Shown here in pieces: positions 34,490 through 43,019 of a stretch of 64,000 bases of DNA (its first letter is position 1; the number at the start of each line of letters is the position of its first letter). This DNA is from DATFXM01 sp035315885. GTDB lineage: Bacteria > Acidobacteriota > Blastocatellia > UBA7656. Where the stretch lies: contig DATFXM010000174.1 of NCBI GenBank assembly GCA_035315885.1, positions 1-64,000 of the forward strand. The letters are read 5' to 3'. The notes beneath the pieces are model-generated. The model was not told where the DNA came from. It made no database searches and saw only the letters and a list, made by a program, of their open reading frames with translations. Made by a program: the position numbers and the translations under genes.

Positions 34490-34882
34490 TCACGAATCGG
34501 CGCCGCCAGTCTCGGGCTCAATTGCGATGACTACCCGTTCGCGGTTCATAAGCCGGCTGAAAATATTCCCGACTCTTTTCATGAATCCGTATTTGCTGTC
34601 CAGCAGCGCATGCCCTCGACTTGCCTCATCCGACTCGCAGAGTCGAGCGCTTGCATCGACCCACTCGCCGGTTATGCGCCCTCGCATATCGCAAGGGGCG
34701 ATCCGAACTCTCGGATTGTTTCGCATGCGTTTTACTTTCCACGCATCGGCCAGAGAATAGATGTAGAAGGTCGTGTCCTGCTGTACGAACCACACCGGTG
34801 TCGCGACTGCTTGACCGTTTCTGCGATAGCTCTCGACTGACAAATACTTCTTGTCGCGAAATTGTTCCAGTTTGCCGTTCAT
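34490..34882 (-). CDS. PPOX-class F420-dependent or flavin oxidoreductase
   Basis: A 130-residue split beta-barrel protein of the pyridoxamine-phosphate-oxidase-like group. It has KKYLSVESYRRNGQAVATPVWF, YIYSLADAWKVKRMRNNPRVRIAPCDMRGRITG and VVIAIEPE (read in part), matching small PPOX-class enzymes annotated as F420-dependent. The cofactor could be F420 or FMN; sequence alone does not decide. The start overlaps the SDR stop by 4 nt, so the two are translationally coupled. Confidence 0.78.
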   Translation of the reverse strand: MNGKLEQFRDKKYLSVESYRRNGQAVATPVWFVQQDTTFYIYSLADAWKVKRMRNNPRVRIAPCDMRGRITGEWVDASARLCESDEASRGHALLDSKYGFMKRVGNIFSRLMNRERVVIAIEPETGGADS

Positions 34883-35751
34883 TTCTCATCTTCGAGCTGC
34901 GGCCTCAAGCCGGTGAGCTCCTCACTGATAAGCCACAGCTTCTCAGCTAAATCGTCGTCGCGCGCCTCGCGTGATACAGATGTCTCGCGCGAACGAGAAA
35001 AGTACTTGCCGCTCACTTTGTCCACGTCAGGCGAGCTTGCGAGATATATAGACGTCCGGGCCCCACGTTCGGGACTGATCGTCACCAGCTTGATGATCGA
35101 TTCCAGAAAACCGGGAAGGCGTCTAAATAAGTTGGTGCCAACCGTGCCGGGATGAAGGCAGTTGACGGTGATCGCGGTCCCTTCAAGTCTTCGGGCCAAT
35201 TCGCGAGTGAACAGGATATTGGCCAGCTTAGATGCGGCGTATGCGCCGAAGCTGCTGTAGCTGCGGCTTCTTTGGAGATCCGTGAAATCCAGGTGTCCAT
35301 AATGATGCGCCGCAGAAGCAACGTTCACGATTCTCGATGGAGCTCTGGCTTTCAGGCGTTCCAATAGCAGGTTAGATAACAGAAAGTACGCCAGATGATT
35401 GATCGCAAAAGTAGACTCGATTCCGTCCTCGGTGATTGATCGCCGGGTCATGAAAACGCCTGCGTTGTTGATCAGCACGTCCAGCCCGGAGTATTTGCTA
35501 CTGAACTCGTCGGCAAGGACTCTGATGGACCTTTGCGATGACAGGTCGCAGGTCATCAACACTACGTTCCGGCTGTTTGTTCGGTGCTGTACATCCTGCA
35601 GGGCCGCCTCCCCCCGTTCGCGTTCCCTCGACACAAGCACCACGGTAGCTCCCATGCGCAAAAGACCCACCACGGTCTCTTTACCAATTCCTGCAGTGGC
35701 GCCGGTGATAAGCACCACCTTGCCGGTCATGTCAGGTGCGGGGGTCGACAT
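34879..35751 (-). CDS. short-chain dehydrogenase/reductase (retinol-dehydrogenase-like)
   Basis: A 290-residue NAD(P)-dependent SDR. The cofactor loop is TGATAGIG (residues 17-24), the NNAG motif is at 95-98, the catalytic serine is S146, and the catalytic pair is Y171/K175 in YAASK. The length and the HYGHLDFTDLQ segment resemble retinol dehydrogenase 11-14-like members. It starts 6 nt after the Cys/Met-metabolism gene and overlaps the PPOX gene by 4 nt, so the three form an operon. The substrate is unknown. Confidence 0.9.
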   Translation of the reverse strand: MSTPAPDMTGKVVLITGATAGIGKETVVGLLRMGATVVLVSRERERGEAALQDVQHRTNSRNVVLMTCDLSSQRSIRVLADEFSSKYSGLDVLINNAGVFMTRRSITEDGIESTFAINHLAYFLLSNLLLERLKARAPSRIVNVASAAHHYGHLDFTDLQRSRSYSSFGAYAASKLANILFTRELARRLEGTAITVNCLHPGTVGTNLFRRLPGFLESIIKLVTISPERGARTSIYLASSPDVDKVSGKYFSRSRETSVSREARDDDLAEKLWLISEELTGLRPQLEDEK

Positions 35752-35757
35752 CGCAAA

Positions 35758-36918
35758 TCAAACCGATCGAAGCGCTCGCTCAAAATCTTCGATCAGATCT
35801 TCCGTGGCCTCGATGCCGATTGAAACCCGGATCAGACCATCGGTGATCCCAATTCGCAGCCGGTCATCTCGCGAGACCCCCGAGTGCGAAGTCGTGGCAG
35901 GACGCGTCATCAGCGTTTCAATCCCGCCAAGGCTCGGCGCGATTAGCGGAATCGTCGTGTTGCTCATGAATTTCTCCGCAGCATCAACGCCGCCCTTCAA
36001 TTCAAAGCTGAACATTCCGCTGAAGCCCGAGAAAAGCTCTCGCGCGCGCTTGTGTCGCGGGTGACTCTCGAGTCCCGGATAATTGACCCGCTGCACTGCG
36101 GAGTGCGCCTCTAGAAACCGCGCGATCTCCAACGCCGACTGGTTCTGATACCCGACCCGAAGCGCGAGAGTCTTGATGCCACGATGCAGCAGAAACGCCG
36201 CATGCGGATCCATAGCCCCTCCGAGGTGGTTCAACTTGTGCGTAATCTTTTCGATCAGATCCGCGCGACCGATGCACGCGCCTCCAACGATATCGGAGTG
36301 TCCGTTCAAATATTTCGTGGCGCTGTGGAGCGAAAGATCAAATCCGTGTTCGACCGGGCGAAAATTGACCGGACTCGCAAACGTATTGTCGATCAACGAC
36401 ACCAGACCGTGTGCCCTGGCAAACTCGACTGCCGCCTTTAAGTCCGATACCTGCAATGTGGGATTTGACATCGCTTCGACGTAAATAGCGCGGGTGTTCG
36501 GTCGAAGCTTTCGTTCCCAGGACGCAGGATCGTCGCCGTCGATGAAGTCGAACGAAAGTCCGAACTTGGCGAAATCTTCGGTCAAGAGCGTATGACACCC
36601 GCCATAGAGACAATCCTGCGCCAGCAAATGGTCTCCCGCTTCGAGAACCGTGAGCAACGCCGTAGAGATCGCCGCCATGCCGCTAGCCGTCACCAAAGCG
36701 GCCTCGGCGCTTTCCAGCTCTGCAAGCTTCCTGTGAAGGACGAGATGATTGGGAGTGTTGTTCAGGCGGATGTAGCGGACGGCGTCGTAGGTCTCCTCAC
36801 CCGCATATTCGAACATCGCGGTCTGAAAAATCGGCATAACCACCGAGCCGCCAATGCGCGGTTGCGGCTCTCCTGAATGTATCAGCTTCGTCTCAAGCCT
36901 TCTCGCTGACCCTGGCAT
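35758..36918 (-). CDS. Cys/Met metabolism PLP-dependent enzyme (cystathionine gamma-lyase/synthase type)
   Basis: A fold-I PLP enzyme of 386 residues that catalyses gamma- or beta-elimination or replacement on sulfur amino acids. The PLP lysine is K202 in SATKYLNGHSD. Further signatures are ASGMAAIS (78-85), DCLYGGCHTLL, and IYVEAMSNPTLQVSDL with DNTFASP. It could be cystathionine gamma-synthase, gamma-lyase or methionine gamma-lyase; substrate residues are not decisive. It is the first gene of an operon with the SDR and PPOX-fold genes and possibly malQ. The start is ATG 36918. Confidence 0.9.
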   Translation of the reverse strand: MPGSARRLETKLIHSGEPQPRIGGSVVMPIFQTAMFEYAGEETYDAVRYIRLNNTPNHLVLHRKLAELESAEAALVTASGMAAISTALLTVLEAGDHLLAQDCLYGGCHTLLTEDFAKFGLSFDFIDGDDPASWERKLRPNTRAIYVEAMSNPTLQVSDLKAAVEFARAHGLVSLIDNTFASPVNFRPVEHGFDLSLHSATKYLNGHSDIVGGACIGRADLIEKITHKLNHLGGAMDPHAAFLLHRGIKTLALRVGYQNQSALEIARFLEAHSAVQRVNYPGLESHPRHKRARELFSGFSGMFSFELKGGVDAAEKFMSNTTIPLIAPSLGGIETLMTRPATTSHSGVSRDDRLRIGITDGLIRVSIGIEATEDLIEDFERALRSV

Positions 36919-36979
36919 ATGCGCTCCTCGTTTTTCCGGGCTTATGACGATGCGGCTCCGCTACTCGCATCGCAGTGAT

Positions 36980-38920
36980 TCAAGTTATGTTCTCAATTAC
37001 TACCGGCTGGATCGGCTCAGGCAGTTCGAATCCAAACACCTTTGAATAAAAATAGAGCTCGGCGTCAAGCGACCGCTTGATGTTCTCCGCTTTTCGAAAC
37101 CCGTGCTGTTCACCTTCAAAGGCGACGTAAGCGACCGGCAGACCTTTACGCTTTACTGCATCAAACATCATCTCGGCTTGATTGGGCGGAACAACTCTGT
37201 CGTCCAGTCCTTGAAAGAGTATCATCGGGCACGAAAGCCTGTCGGTGAAATAAATGGGCGATCGCTGCACATACAGATCCTTGCGTTCAGGATACGGTCC
37301 TATGAGACTGCGGTTGTACTGCGACTCGAACTTATGACAATCACGTTCGAGAGCCTCCAGATCGCAAATCCCGTAGTAGCTCGCGCCGGCTTTGAACACG
37401 TCTCGAAAAGTCAACGCCGCAAGAGTCGTGTAACCACCTGCGCTGCCCCCGCGAATGATTAAGCGGTTTGGATCCGCCTCGCCAAGAGCAACCAGGTGCA
37501 GAGCTCCGTTTACGCAATCATCAACATCGACAACTCCCCAGTTCCCGTTCAACCGTTCGCGGTAAGCGCGACCGTAGCCGGTGCTTCCACCATAGTTCAC
37601 ATCCAAAACTCCAAACCCTCTGCTAGTCCAGTACTGAACCGTCAGCTTTAGCGTAGTCGAAGTCGCCGACGTCGGCCCTCCATGACTGATTACAATCAGC
37701 GGCGGGCGCTCTCCGGGCAATCCCTCGTAGTCCGGATTCACCGGCGCATAGAAGAATGCGTGAGCGCTCTTTCCGTTTTCTGTCGGATACACGATCGCCT
37801 TCGGAGTCGAAATATACCTTGCATCAGGTTCGATGAAACTTGATTTCCTCAGCACGCTGCTGACGCCAGTCTTCAAGTCGACTCGTACGACGGACGACGC
37901 CGCTTTAGGCGAGCCCCCGATGAACACCACAAACCCGGGACCAGTCCTCACACTGGCGATATCCGAGTATTCCGTAGGAATCGGCTTCAGGTTTCTCGTG
38001 CGGACATCAAGTTCTGCGAGCCTCCACTTGCCCAGCTCATTGTAAGCGCAGATTATGCGGTCCGCGCTTTCAAACGAGTACACGGACATTCGAAACATCC
38101 ACTGGGGACCGCCAAATTCCGCCTTACGCTCGCAGAGGGACTCAATTCCAATGTCGGTCCTGCGATAAAGGTTCCACCACCCGCTTCGGTCCGACGCGAA
38201 ATACAGCAACCCATCCGGTGACCACTCGGGCTGAAGGATGGATTCCGCGACGTCGCCCGCGACCTTCTCTCTTTCGACCACCGATCCATCGTCCGCAAGC
38301 TTGCCTACCCACAATTCCGTACCATCCCAGGGAAGGTTTGGATGGTTCCACTGCAACCACGCGATGCGATCGCCGCTTGGATTCAAGCGGGGCGATGAAT
38401 AGAAGTCGGAGCCGGTGATCAAAACTTCGCCGCCGTTTTCAACACCCTCGCCTGGATTCATCTGCACAGCGACTATTTCATTGATACAATCGCGACCCCC
38501 GGTGCGATGATCTTCGCGCACTGCGATCAGCCTGCTACGCTTTCGATCAAGCACCGCATCCGCGAACCTGAGCTTTTCGGTGAGGGTCAAAGGGACCGGC
38601 TGAGCGCCGGGGCGCTGAACGTAGATACGCTGATCTGCGAGATTGGAAAAATATATTGTGCCCTGATCGAGGATAAAGCTACCGCCGCCATATTCATGTA
38701 CGGTTGTTCTTGAGTTGAATCCTTCGGGGATGGCATCGGTGACCGCGCCATCCGGAGTCCTCTTCACGATCAGGCTTCGACCGTTTTCCCACGGCCGACT
38801 CTCAACCCAATAGATGTTCTCGCCTTCGGCGAGTACTTCGCCGAGAGCCGCCGTGCCCGCAACGATCAGATCAGACGTTATCGGCGACTTCCACGAGCCG
38901 TAAGGCTTTTTCTCACTCAT
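36980..38920 (-). CDS. S9-family prolyl-oligopeptidase-like serine peptidase
   Basis: A 646-residue serine peptidase with an N-terminal WD/propeller region and a C-terminal alpha/beta hydrolase. The catalytic triad fits S493 in RGGSAGGYTT, an Asp in GLDDRVVPP (about 574) and H606 in EGEQHGFRK. This matches acylaminoacyl-peptidase / dipeptidyl-peptidase-type S9 enzymes, which cut short peptides. There is no signal peptide, so it is probably cytoplasmic. GGGAGG lies just before ATG 38920. The start overlaps the end of the YdjC/ChbG gene by 8 nt, so the pair is coupled. Confidence 0.93.
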   Translation of the reverse strand: MSEKKPYGSWKSPITSDLIVAGTAALGEVLAEGENIYWVESRPWENGRSLIVKRTPDGAVTDAIPEGFNSRTTVHEYGGGSFILDQGTIYFSNLADQRIYVQRPGAQPVPLTLTEKLRFADAVLDRKRSRLIAVREDHRTGGRDCINEIVAVQMNPGEGVENGGEVLITGSDFYSSPRLNPSGDRIAWLQWNHPNLPWDGTELWVGKLADDGSVVEREKVAGDVAESILQPEWSPDGLLYFASDRSGWWNLYRRTDIGIESLCERKAEFGGPQWMFRMSVYSFESADRIICAYNELGKWRLAELDVRTRNLKPIPTEYSDIASVRTGPGFVVFIGGSPKAASSVVRVDLKTGVSSVLRKSSFIEPDARYISTPKAIVYPTENGKSAHAFFYAPVNPDYEGLPGERPPLIVISHGGPTSATSTTLKLTVQYWTSRGFGVLDVNYGGSTGYGRAYRERLNGNWGVVDVDDCVNGALHLVALGEADPNRLIIRGGSAGGYTTLAALTFRDVFKAGASYYGICDLEALERDCHKFESQYNRSLIGPYPERKDLYVQRSPIYFTDRLSCPMILFQGLDDRVVPPNQAEMMFDAVKRKGLPVAYVAFEGEQHGFRKAENIKRSLDAELYFYSKVFGFELPEPIQPVVIENIT

Positions 38921-39890
38921 TCAACCTCCCCGATCCCTTGTGTTCCGCGCGAGCACGACGCTGGAGATCCCTAAGCGCACGATAGCCGACACGCTTTACG
39001 CCCTGGCTGTCAAGGATTCGTCTTATCTCGGGATCTCGAGTGAAAAGACGATGCTCGCCGTTGCGATCGGGCCACGAGTTGGTCACCGCCTTTATCTCGT
39101 CACCTTCCATCGAAGCGTGGATGTAGAGCTCGGTGACTCCCGGTTTCAGATCACTGAGCATTCGCTTCCAGTAGTCGTCGGTCGACTCGTCTTTTTTTCG
39201 CCCGCCGTGAATTAGATAATCGGGACAGAGAATTCCGTCCTGTTCAAGCTGCGTGCGTTGGTGTCCGCCTCCGGCAGCCGCGAGGACTTCCTGCGAGCCC
39301 ATCCTCAATGGCAAGTCGAATTCGTTTGCCAGTTTTCTGTAGACCTGAAAGTATCGCTCATCATATTGCAACGTGCCCATGTGCGAGTCGAGATGCGTGA
39401 CATCAATCCCCGCGTCGAGCGCCTTCTTGATTTGGGCACGCGCTTCGAGGTAGGCCTGCTCCGGCGTTGAATGACCGTACACTGAAGCAATGTCCGGCCA
39501 CAGATAACCCTGCGGGTCTACTAGACCGGGCACGTCCGACTTATTCGCAACTGGCCCCCATTTGTAACCCTTCCACTCGCTGGTGTGAACCAGGTGCAGT
39601 CCAAAGTCAGCCTGCGGGTGCTTGCGCGCGTAGTCGGCGATCTCCGGAAACCAGGGACAAGGGACCATGATCGTGGCTGATGTGCCGAGCCCATTCTCCA
39701 GCACGTCTATCGCCGCTGCGTTCGCGGCGTGACTGCCGGCCACGTCGTCCACGTTGACGATCAGCAGCTTGTCCGATGCCTTGAACCCAAGCCGTTCCGC
39801 GAGAGTTCGCTTGCCGGTCTGCGCGTTCAGCGCAGGCAGTTGCCACGCAGCAAACAAGAATATAAGAAGCGCCAAAAGGCATTTTTTCAT
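38913..39890 (-). CDS. exported YdjC/ChbG-family carbohydrate deacetylase
   Basis: A 325-residue protein of the YdjC/ChbG family, whose members deacetylate diacetylchitobiose-like sugars using a metal centre. ATG 39890 begins a clear signal peptide (MKKCLLALLIFLFAAWQ). Family motifs follow: LLIVNVDDVAGSHAAN (metal Asp pair), FGLHLVHTSEW, VTHLDSHMGTL with the metal histidines, and the late ELYIHASMEGDE. A longer frame to 39980 lacks any ribosome site. The gene overlaps the S9 peptidase by 8 nt, hinting at turnover of a peptide-sugar polymer. That link is inference. Confidence 0.85.
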   Translation of the reverse strand: MKKCLLALLIFLFAAWQLPALNAQTGKRTLAERLGFKASDKLLIVNVDDVAGSHAANAAAIDVLENGLGTSATIMVPCPWFPEIADYARKHPQADFGLHLVHTSEWKGYKWGPVANKSDVPGLVDPQGYLWPDIASVYGHSTPEQAYLEARAQIKKALDAGIDVTHLDSHMGTLQYDERYFQVYRKLANEFDLPLRMGSQEVLAAAGGGHQRTQLEQDGILCPDYLIHGGRKKDESTDDYWKRMLSDLKPGVTELYIHASMEGDEIKAVTNSWPDRNGEHRLFTRDPEIRRILDSQGVKRVGYRALRDLQRRARAEHKGSGRLNE

Positions 39891-40110
39891 CGTGTTCCTG
39901 TCAACACACCAGTTGAGATCCGAAACAGAATTGATCGCACAACGCCAGCACCCAGCTTGACAAGAGTTTCTACACGGCAATTACCACTGGCTTCGCACGA
40001 ATCGAAATCCCACAATCAGAAACCGGCGGGCAGAAAAAAGCTGTGAACCACTTCGGACACATACGTGTTCTTCCCACGTAAAACTGAAGTTGAAGCGAAA
40101 CGCCACGCGG

Positions 40111-41121
40111 TCAGCCGCCAAGCGTGATCATCTCGATCTTTCGATGTTCGTTTGGATGATAGCCACCCGGAGAGTTCATTGCCGTGAGTCTTTGTTCTGA
40201 ATAACGATCCTCACGGCCTGTCCAAACTCGACTTATTTTTGTGATCATCTCTTCGTCGGTTGCACCGCCGCGCAAGAGACCTTTCAAGTCGTAACCTCGG
40301 TCCGCAAACAAACAGGTCACCAGCTTTCCATCGGCAGTGAGTCTCGCTCTGCTGCAATCTCCGCAGAACGGTTCAGTGACAGACGCAATAATTCCGATGT
40401 CCCCTCGGCCGTCTACGAATTCGTAGGCAACGGCGGGCGCGCCGTCGGTGCGGCCGACTCTGCGAACCGGAAAGCCTGAGTTGATGCGCTCGAGTATCTC
40501 GACCGCGGGAACCATGCGTTTCGAGATCCAGTGGTTCGAATTCCCAACGTCCATGTATTCAATAAACCGAATAGGAAAGCCCTGGCTGCGTGAGAACTCG
40601 ACAAGCGGAATGATGTCGTCCTCGTTAACGCCTCGTTCGATGACCGCATTGAGCTTAATGGGGCTTATACCTGCCTCGCGTGCCGCTTCAATTCCGTCAA
40701 GGACGTCGGCGAGGTTACCGCGGCCGGTTATCTGTTTGAATTTGTCGGGATCTAGAGAATCCACGCTGACGTTGCAGCGATGAAGGCCCGCGGCTTTGAG
40801 GGCTGTGGCGTGTGCCCTGAGCAGGGCGCCATTGGTGGTAAGGCAGATGTCTTTGAGGCCTTCGATTCGGGCGAGCTGGGAGATAAGGAGTTCTAGATTT
40901 TTTCTAACAAGCGGCTCACCGCCGGTTACCCGGATTTTTTCTGCTCCGAGACGAACAAATATTCGTGCTACGCGTTCGATCTCTTCAAAAGTAAGGATGT
41001 CCTGGCGATCTATCCAGACATACTCCTCCAGCGGCATACAATAGGTGCACCGAAAGTTGCAGCGATCGGTGACGGAGATACGCAGGTCTTTAATGGGTCT
41101 CTTGTAAGTATCTACCAGCAT
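40111..41121 (-). CDS. moaA: GTP 3',8-cyclase
   Basis: MoaA is a radical-SAM enzyme that starts molybdenum-cofactor synthesis by converting GTP to 3',8-cyclo-GTP, in the cytoplasm. The 336 residues carry the radical-SAM CxxxCxxC (C21, C25, C28 in TDRCNFRCTYCMP), the C-terminal second 4Fe-4S cysteines (PFCGDCSRARLTADGKLVTC), and the C-terminal Gly-Gly pair (TLGG). No other moa genes are in the window. It is divergent from the MFS transporter gene across a ~400-nt repeat-containing space. Confidence 0.96.
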   Translation of the reverse strand: MLVDTYKRPIKDLRISVTDRCNFRCTYCMPLEEYVWIDRQDILTFEEIERVARIFVRLGAEKIRVTGGEPLVRKNLELLISQLARIEGLKDICLTTNGALLRAHATALKAAGLHRCNVSVDSLDPDKFKQITGRGNLADVLDGIEAAREAGISPIKLNAVIERGVNEDDIIPLVEFSRSQGFPIRFIEYMDVGNSNHWISKRMVPAVEILERINSGFPVRRVGRTDGAPAVAYEFVDGRGDIGIIASVTEPFCGDCSRARLTADGKLVTCLFADRGYDLKGLLRGGATDEEMITKISRVWTGREDRYSEQRLTAMNSPGGYHPNEHRKIEMITLGG

Positions 41122-41170
41122 AGTCGTAACGAAGCATTCTAGCGCATCGGTGGGGCAACAGAGAAGTTTA

Positions 41171-41316
41171 GGGCAGTAGGCAGTGGGCAGTAGGCAGTAG
41201 GATTCGGTTTAGGGTTTCGGGTTCTCTCAATTCAGTATCAATCTTCTATCCCTAAACGAAATATCCTCTTAAGGTTTTACAACCCTCAATCTAACGAACC
41301 CGAAACCCTAAACCGA
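41171..41316. repeat. composite GCAGTAG and GGTTTAG/GGTTTCG element with 21-nt perfect inverted arms
   Basis: GCAGTAG-type units (41171-41202) run straight into GGTTTAGGGTTTCGGGTTC. The stretch 41204-41224 is the exact reverse complement of 41296-41316, with a 71-nt spacer. No GCAGTAG-type right arm is present. It lies between the divergent moaA and MFS genes. From 41317 to 41526 I see no gene, and no clear promoter pair. Confidence 0.85.
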
Positions 41317-41526
41317 CTGTCTAGCAATGTAAACCATTTACTACTCACTTCACTTCTGGTAATGTCCGGCTGCCAGAGGGTCGCTAATTTGTTAACGGGT
41401 TCACATGGTCTTCCTACCCCCACTGGTCTAGGTGGACTGTGCGCTTTACTAGCCGAGTAACCGCCACAGACCCACGCATCCGGCGAAGAAGTTTCGGAAA
41501 AACTAACAGCAGAGGGACTCAAGAGT

Positions 41527-42873
41527 TTGGGACTGCCGCTCGCGCAGAAAGTGAGTAGGATTCGAATCCTTCAGCCGCTCGTTTCTCGCGACTTCAGACT
41601 CCTGTTTGTCGGCCAAAGCGTCTCACTGTTCGGAGACCAGTTCTATCTCGTCGCACTGCCGTTGCTGATCCTCGACCTCACCGGCTCCGGCCTGGTGCTC
41701 GGAACCGTCTTGATGCTTGGCGGTATTTCCCGCGCGGCCTTCGATCTTGTAGGCGGCGCGCTAAGCGATAACGTCTCCCAAAAGCTGATCCTGTTCAACT
41801 CAAACATAGCCAGAGCTGTTATCACCGCCCTCATAACCGTTATCGCCTTTTGCAGCACGACTCAACTCTGGCATCTTTACGTTTTATCAGTAGGGTTTGG
41901 AATTGTTGATGCCTTTTTCTACCCCGCTTTCCTGGCAATCATTCCAAAACTGATCGATCGAGACCAACTGACCGGCGGAAACGCGCTTATGCGGGGCACC
42001 GCCAGACTCATGGGGAGCGTCGGACCGGCCGCCGCCGGATTGGTGATAGCCGGGGTGGGCGGAGCTGCAGTGAGCAGCGCTAACACAAACACGGGCGACG
42101 GACACAGGTTCGCCACCTCGTTCGCGATTGATACCGCCACCTTTATATTTGCCGCAGCAACTGTCTGGGCGATGAAGGAATCCCGCACCCCGGTCAATCG
42201 CGAAAACGGTCAAGAATCGAATCATCATAATCGCGTGGGTTCGATCGCTATCGGCGCGCTGTTGAGCTCGATCCGCGACGGCCTGGCCTACGCTTGGCGC
42301 GACCGCTTGATCAGGTCGTTGATGCTGTTCATCGCGATCATCGAGTTTTCGTTCATAGGACCCTCCACCATAGGCCTGGCACTGCTGGCAAAAACCAGAT
42401 TCGCTCAAGGCACTCTTGAAACACGTGCCGCGGCGCCTTACGCGGCGATGTTGTCTTCGTTTGGTTTCGGAATGCTTGCAGGCATGATTCTAGCCGGTTC
42501 GCTCCGACCGACCCGTCATAAGGGCCGGCTGATCATCAGCACCATGTGCCTTCTTGGGCTGGGAACGGCAGCGCTCGGATTTGTGCCTCAAGTATGGGAG
42601 GCGTGCGCGATCGTTTTTGTGATCGGCCTGATCGGTGGGCTGCTGAACATAACCCTGCTCGCGTGGATACAGTCCCGATGCGAACCGCAGAGGCTGGGCC
42701 GCGTGTTGAGCGTGGTGATGTTCGGGACTTCGCTCGTGGAACCAGCGTCGTACGCACTCTCCGGCATACTTGCGGATATAAGCCTTCGTCTTCTTTTTGT
42801 GGCGAGCGCCGTGCTGATTTTGGGAACTGCACTCGGCTCGTTTGCAGAACCTTCGATAATGACTACCGAATGA
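41527..42873 (+). CDS. major facilitator superfamily transporter
   Basis: A 448-residue polytopic inner-membrane transporter with about 10-12 predicted helices. The N-terminal half shows LLFVGQSVSLFGDQFYLVALPLLIL (read in part) and GISRAAFDLVGGALSDNVSQK, where the G-x-x-x-D-x-x-x cytoplasmic loop is the MFS signature region. It resembles enterobactin-exporter EntS/MFS_3-type efflux proteins. The start at TTG 41527 follows an AGAGGG some 10 nt upstream; a GTG at 41551 is an alternative. The cargo is unknown. It stands apart from the orphan permease gene that follows. Confidence 0.85.
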   Translation: MGLPLAQKVSRIRILQPLVSRDFRLLFVGQSVSLFGDQFYLVALPLLILDLTGSGLVLGTVLMLGGISRAAFDLVGGALSDNVSQKLILFNSNIARAVITALITVIAFCSTTQLWHLYVLSVGFGIVDAFFYPAFLAIIPKLIDRDQLTGGNALMRGTARLMGSVGPAAAGLVIAGVGGAAVSSANTNTGDGHRFATSFAIDTATFIFAAATVWAMKESRTPVNRENGQESNHHNRVGSIAIGALLSSIRDGLAYAWRDRLIRSLMLFIAIIEFSFIGPSTIGLALLAKTRFAQGTLETRAAAPYAAMLSSFGFGMLAGMILAGSLRPTRHKGRLIISTMCLLGLGTAALGFVPQVWEACAIVFVIGLIGGLLNITLLAWIQSRCEPQRLGRVLSVVMFGTSLVEPASYALSGILADISLRLLFVASAVLILGTALGSFAEPSIMTTE

Positions 42874-43019
42874 CCCAGCCGCTAGGTTGACAAAGCCGCC
42901 GCGTTTGCGCGATAACTGCCTGACCCGGTTCCTTCAGAAAACAATTAAATCTAAAACAAACGGGAACTAGTCGAGTTGCCGCGCTGACACGCCCGTACGG
43001 ACCCCAGACTCGGTGACGC

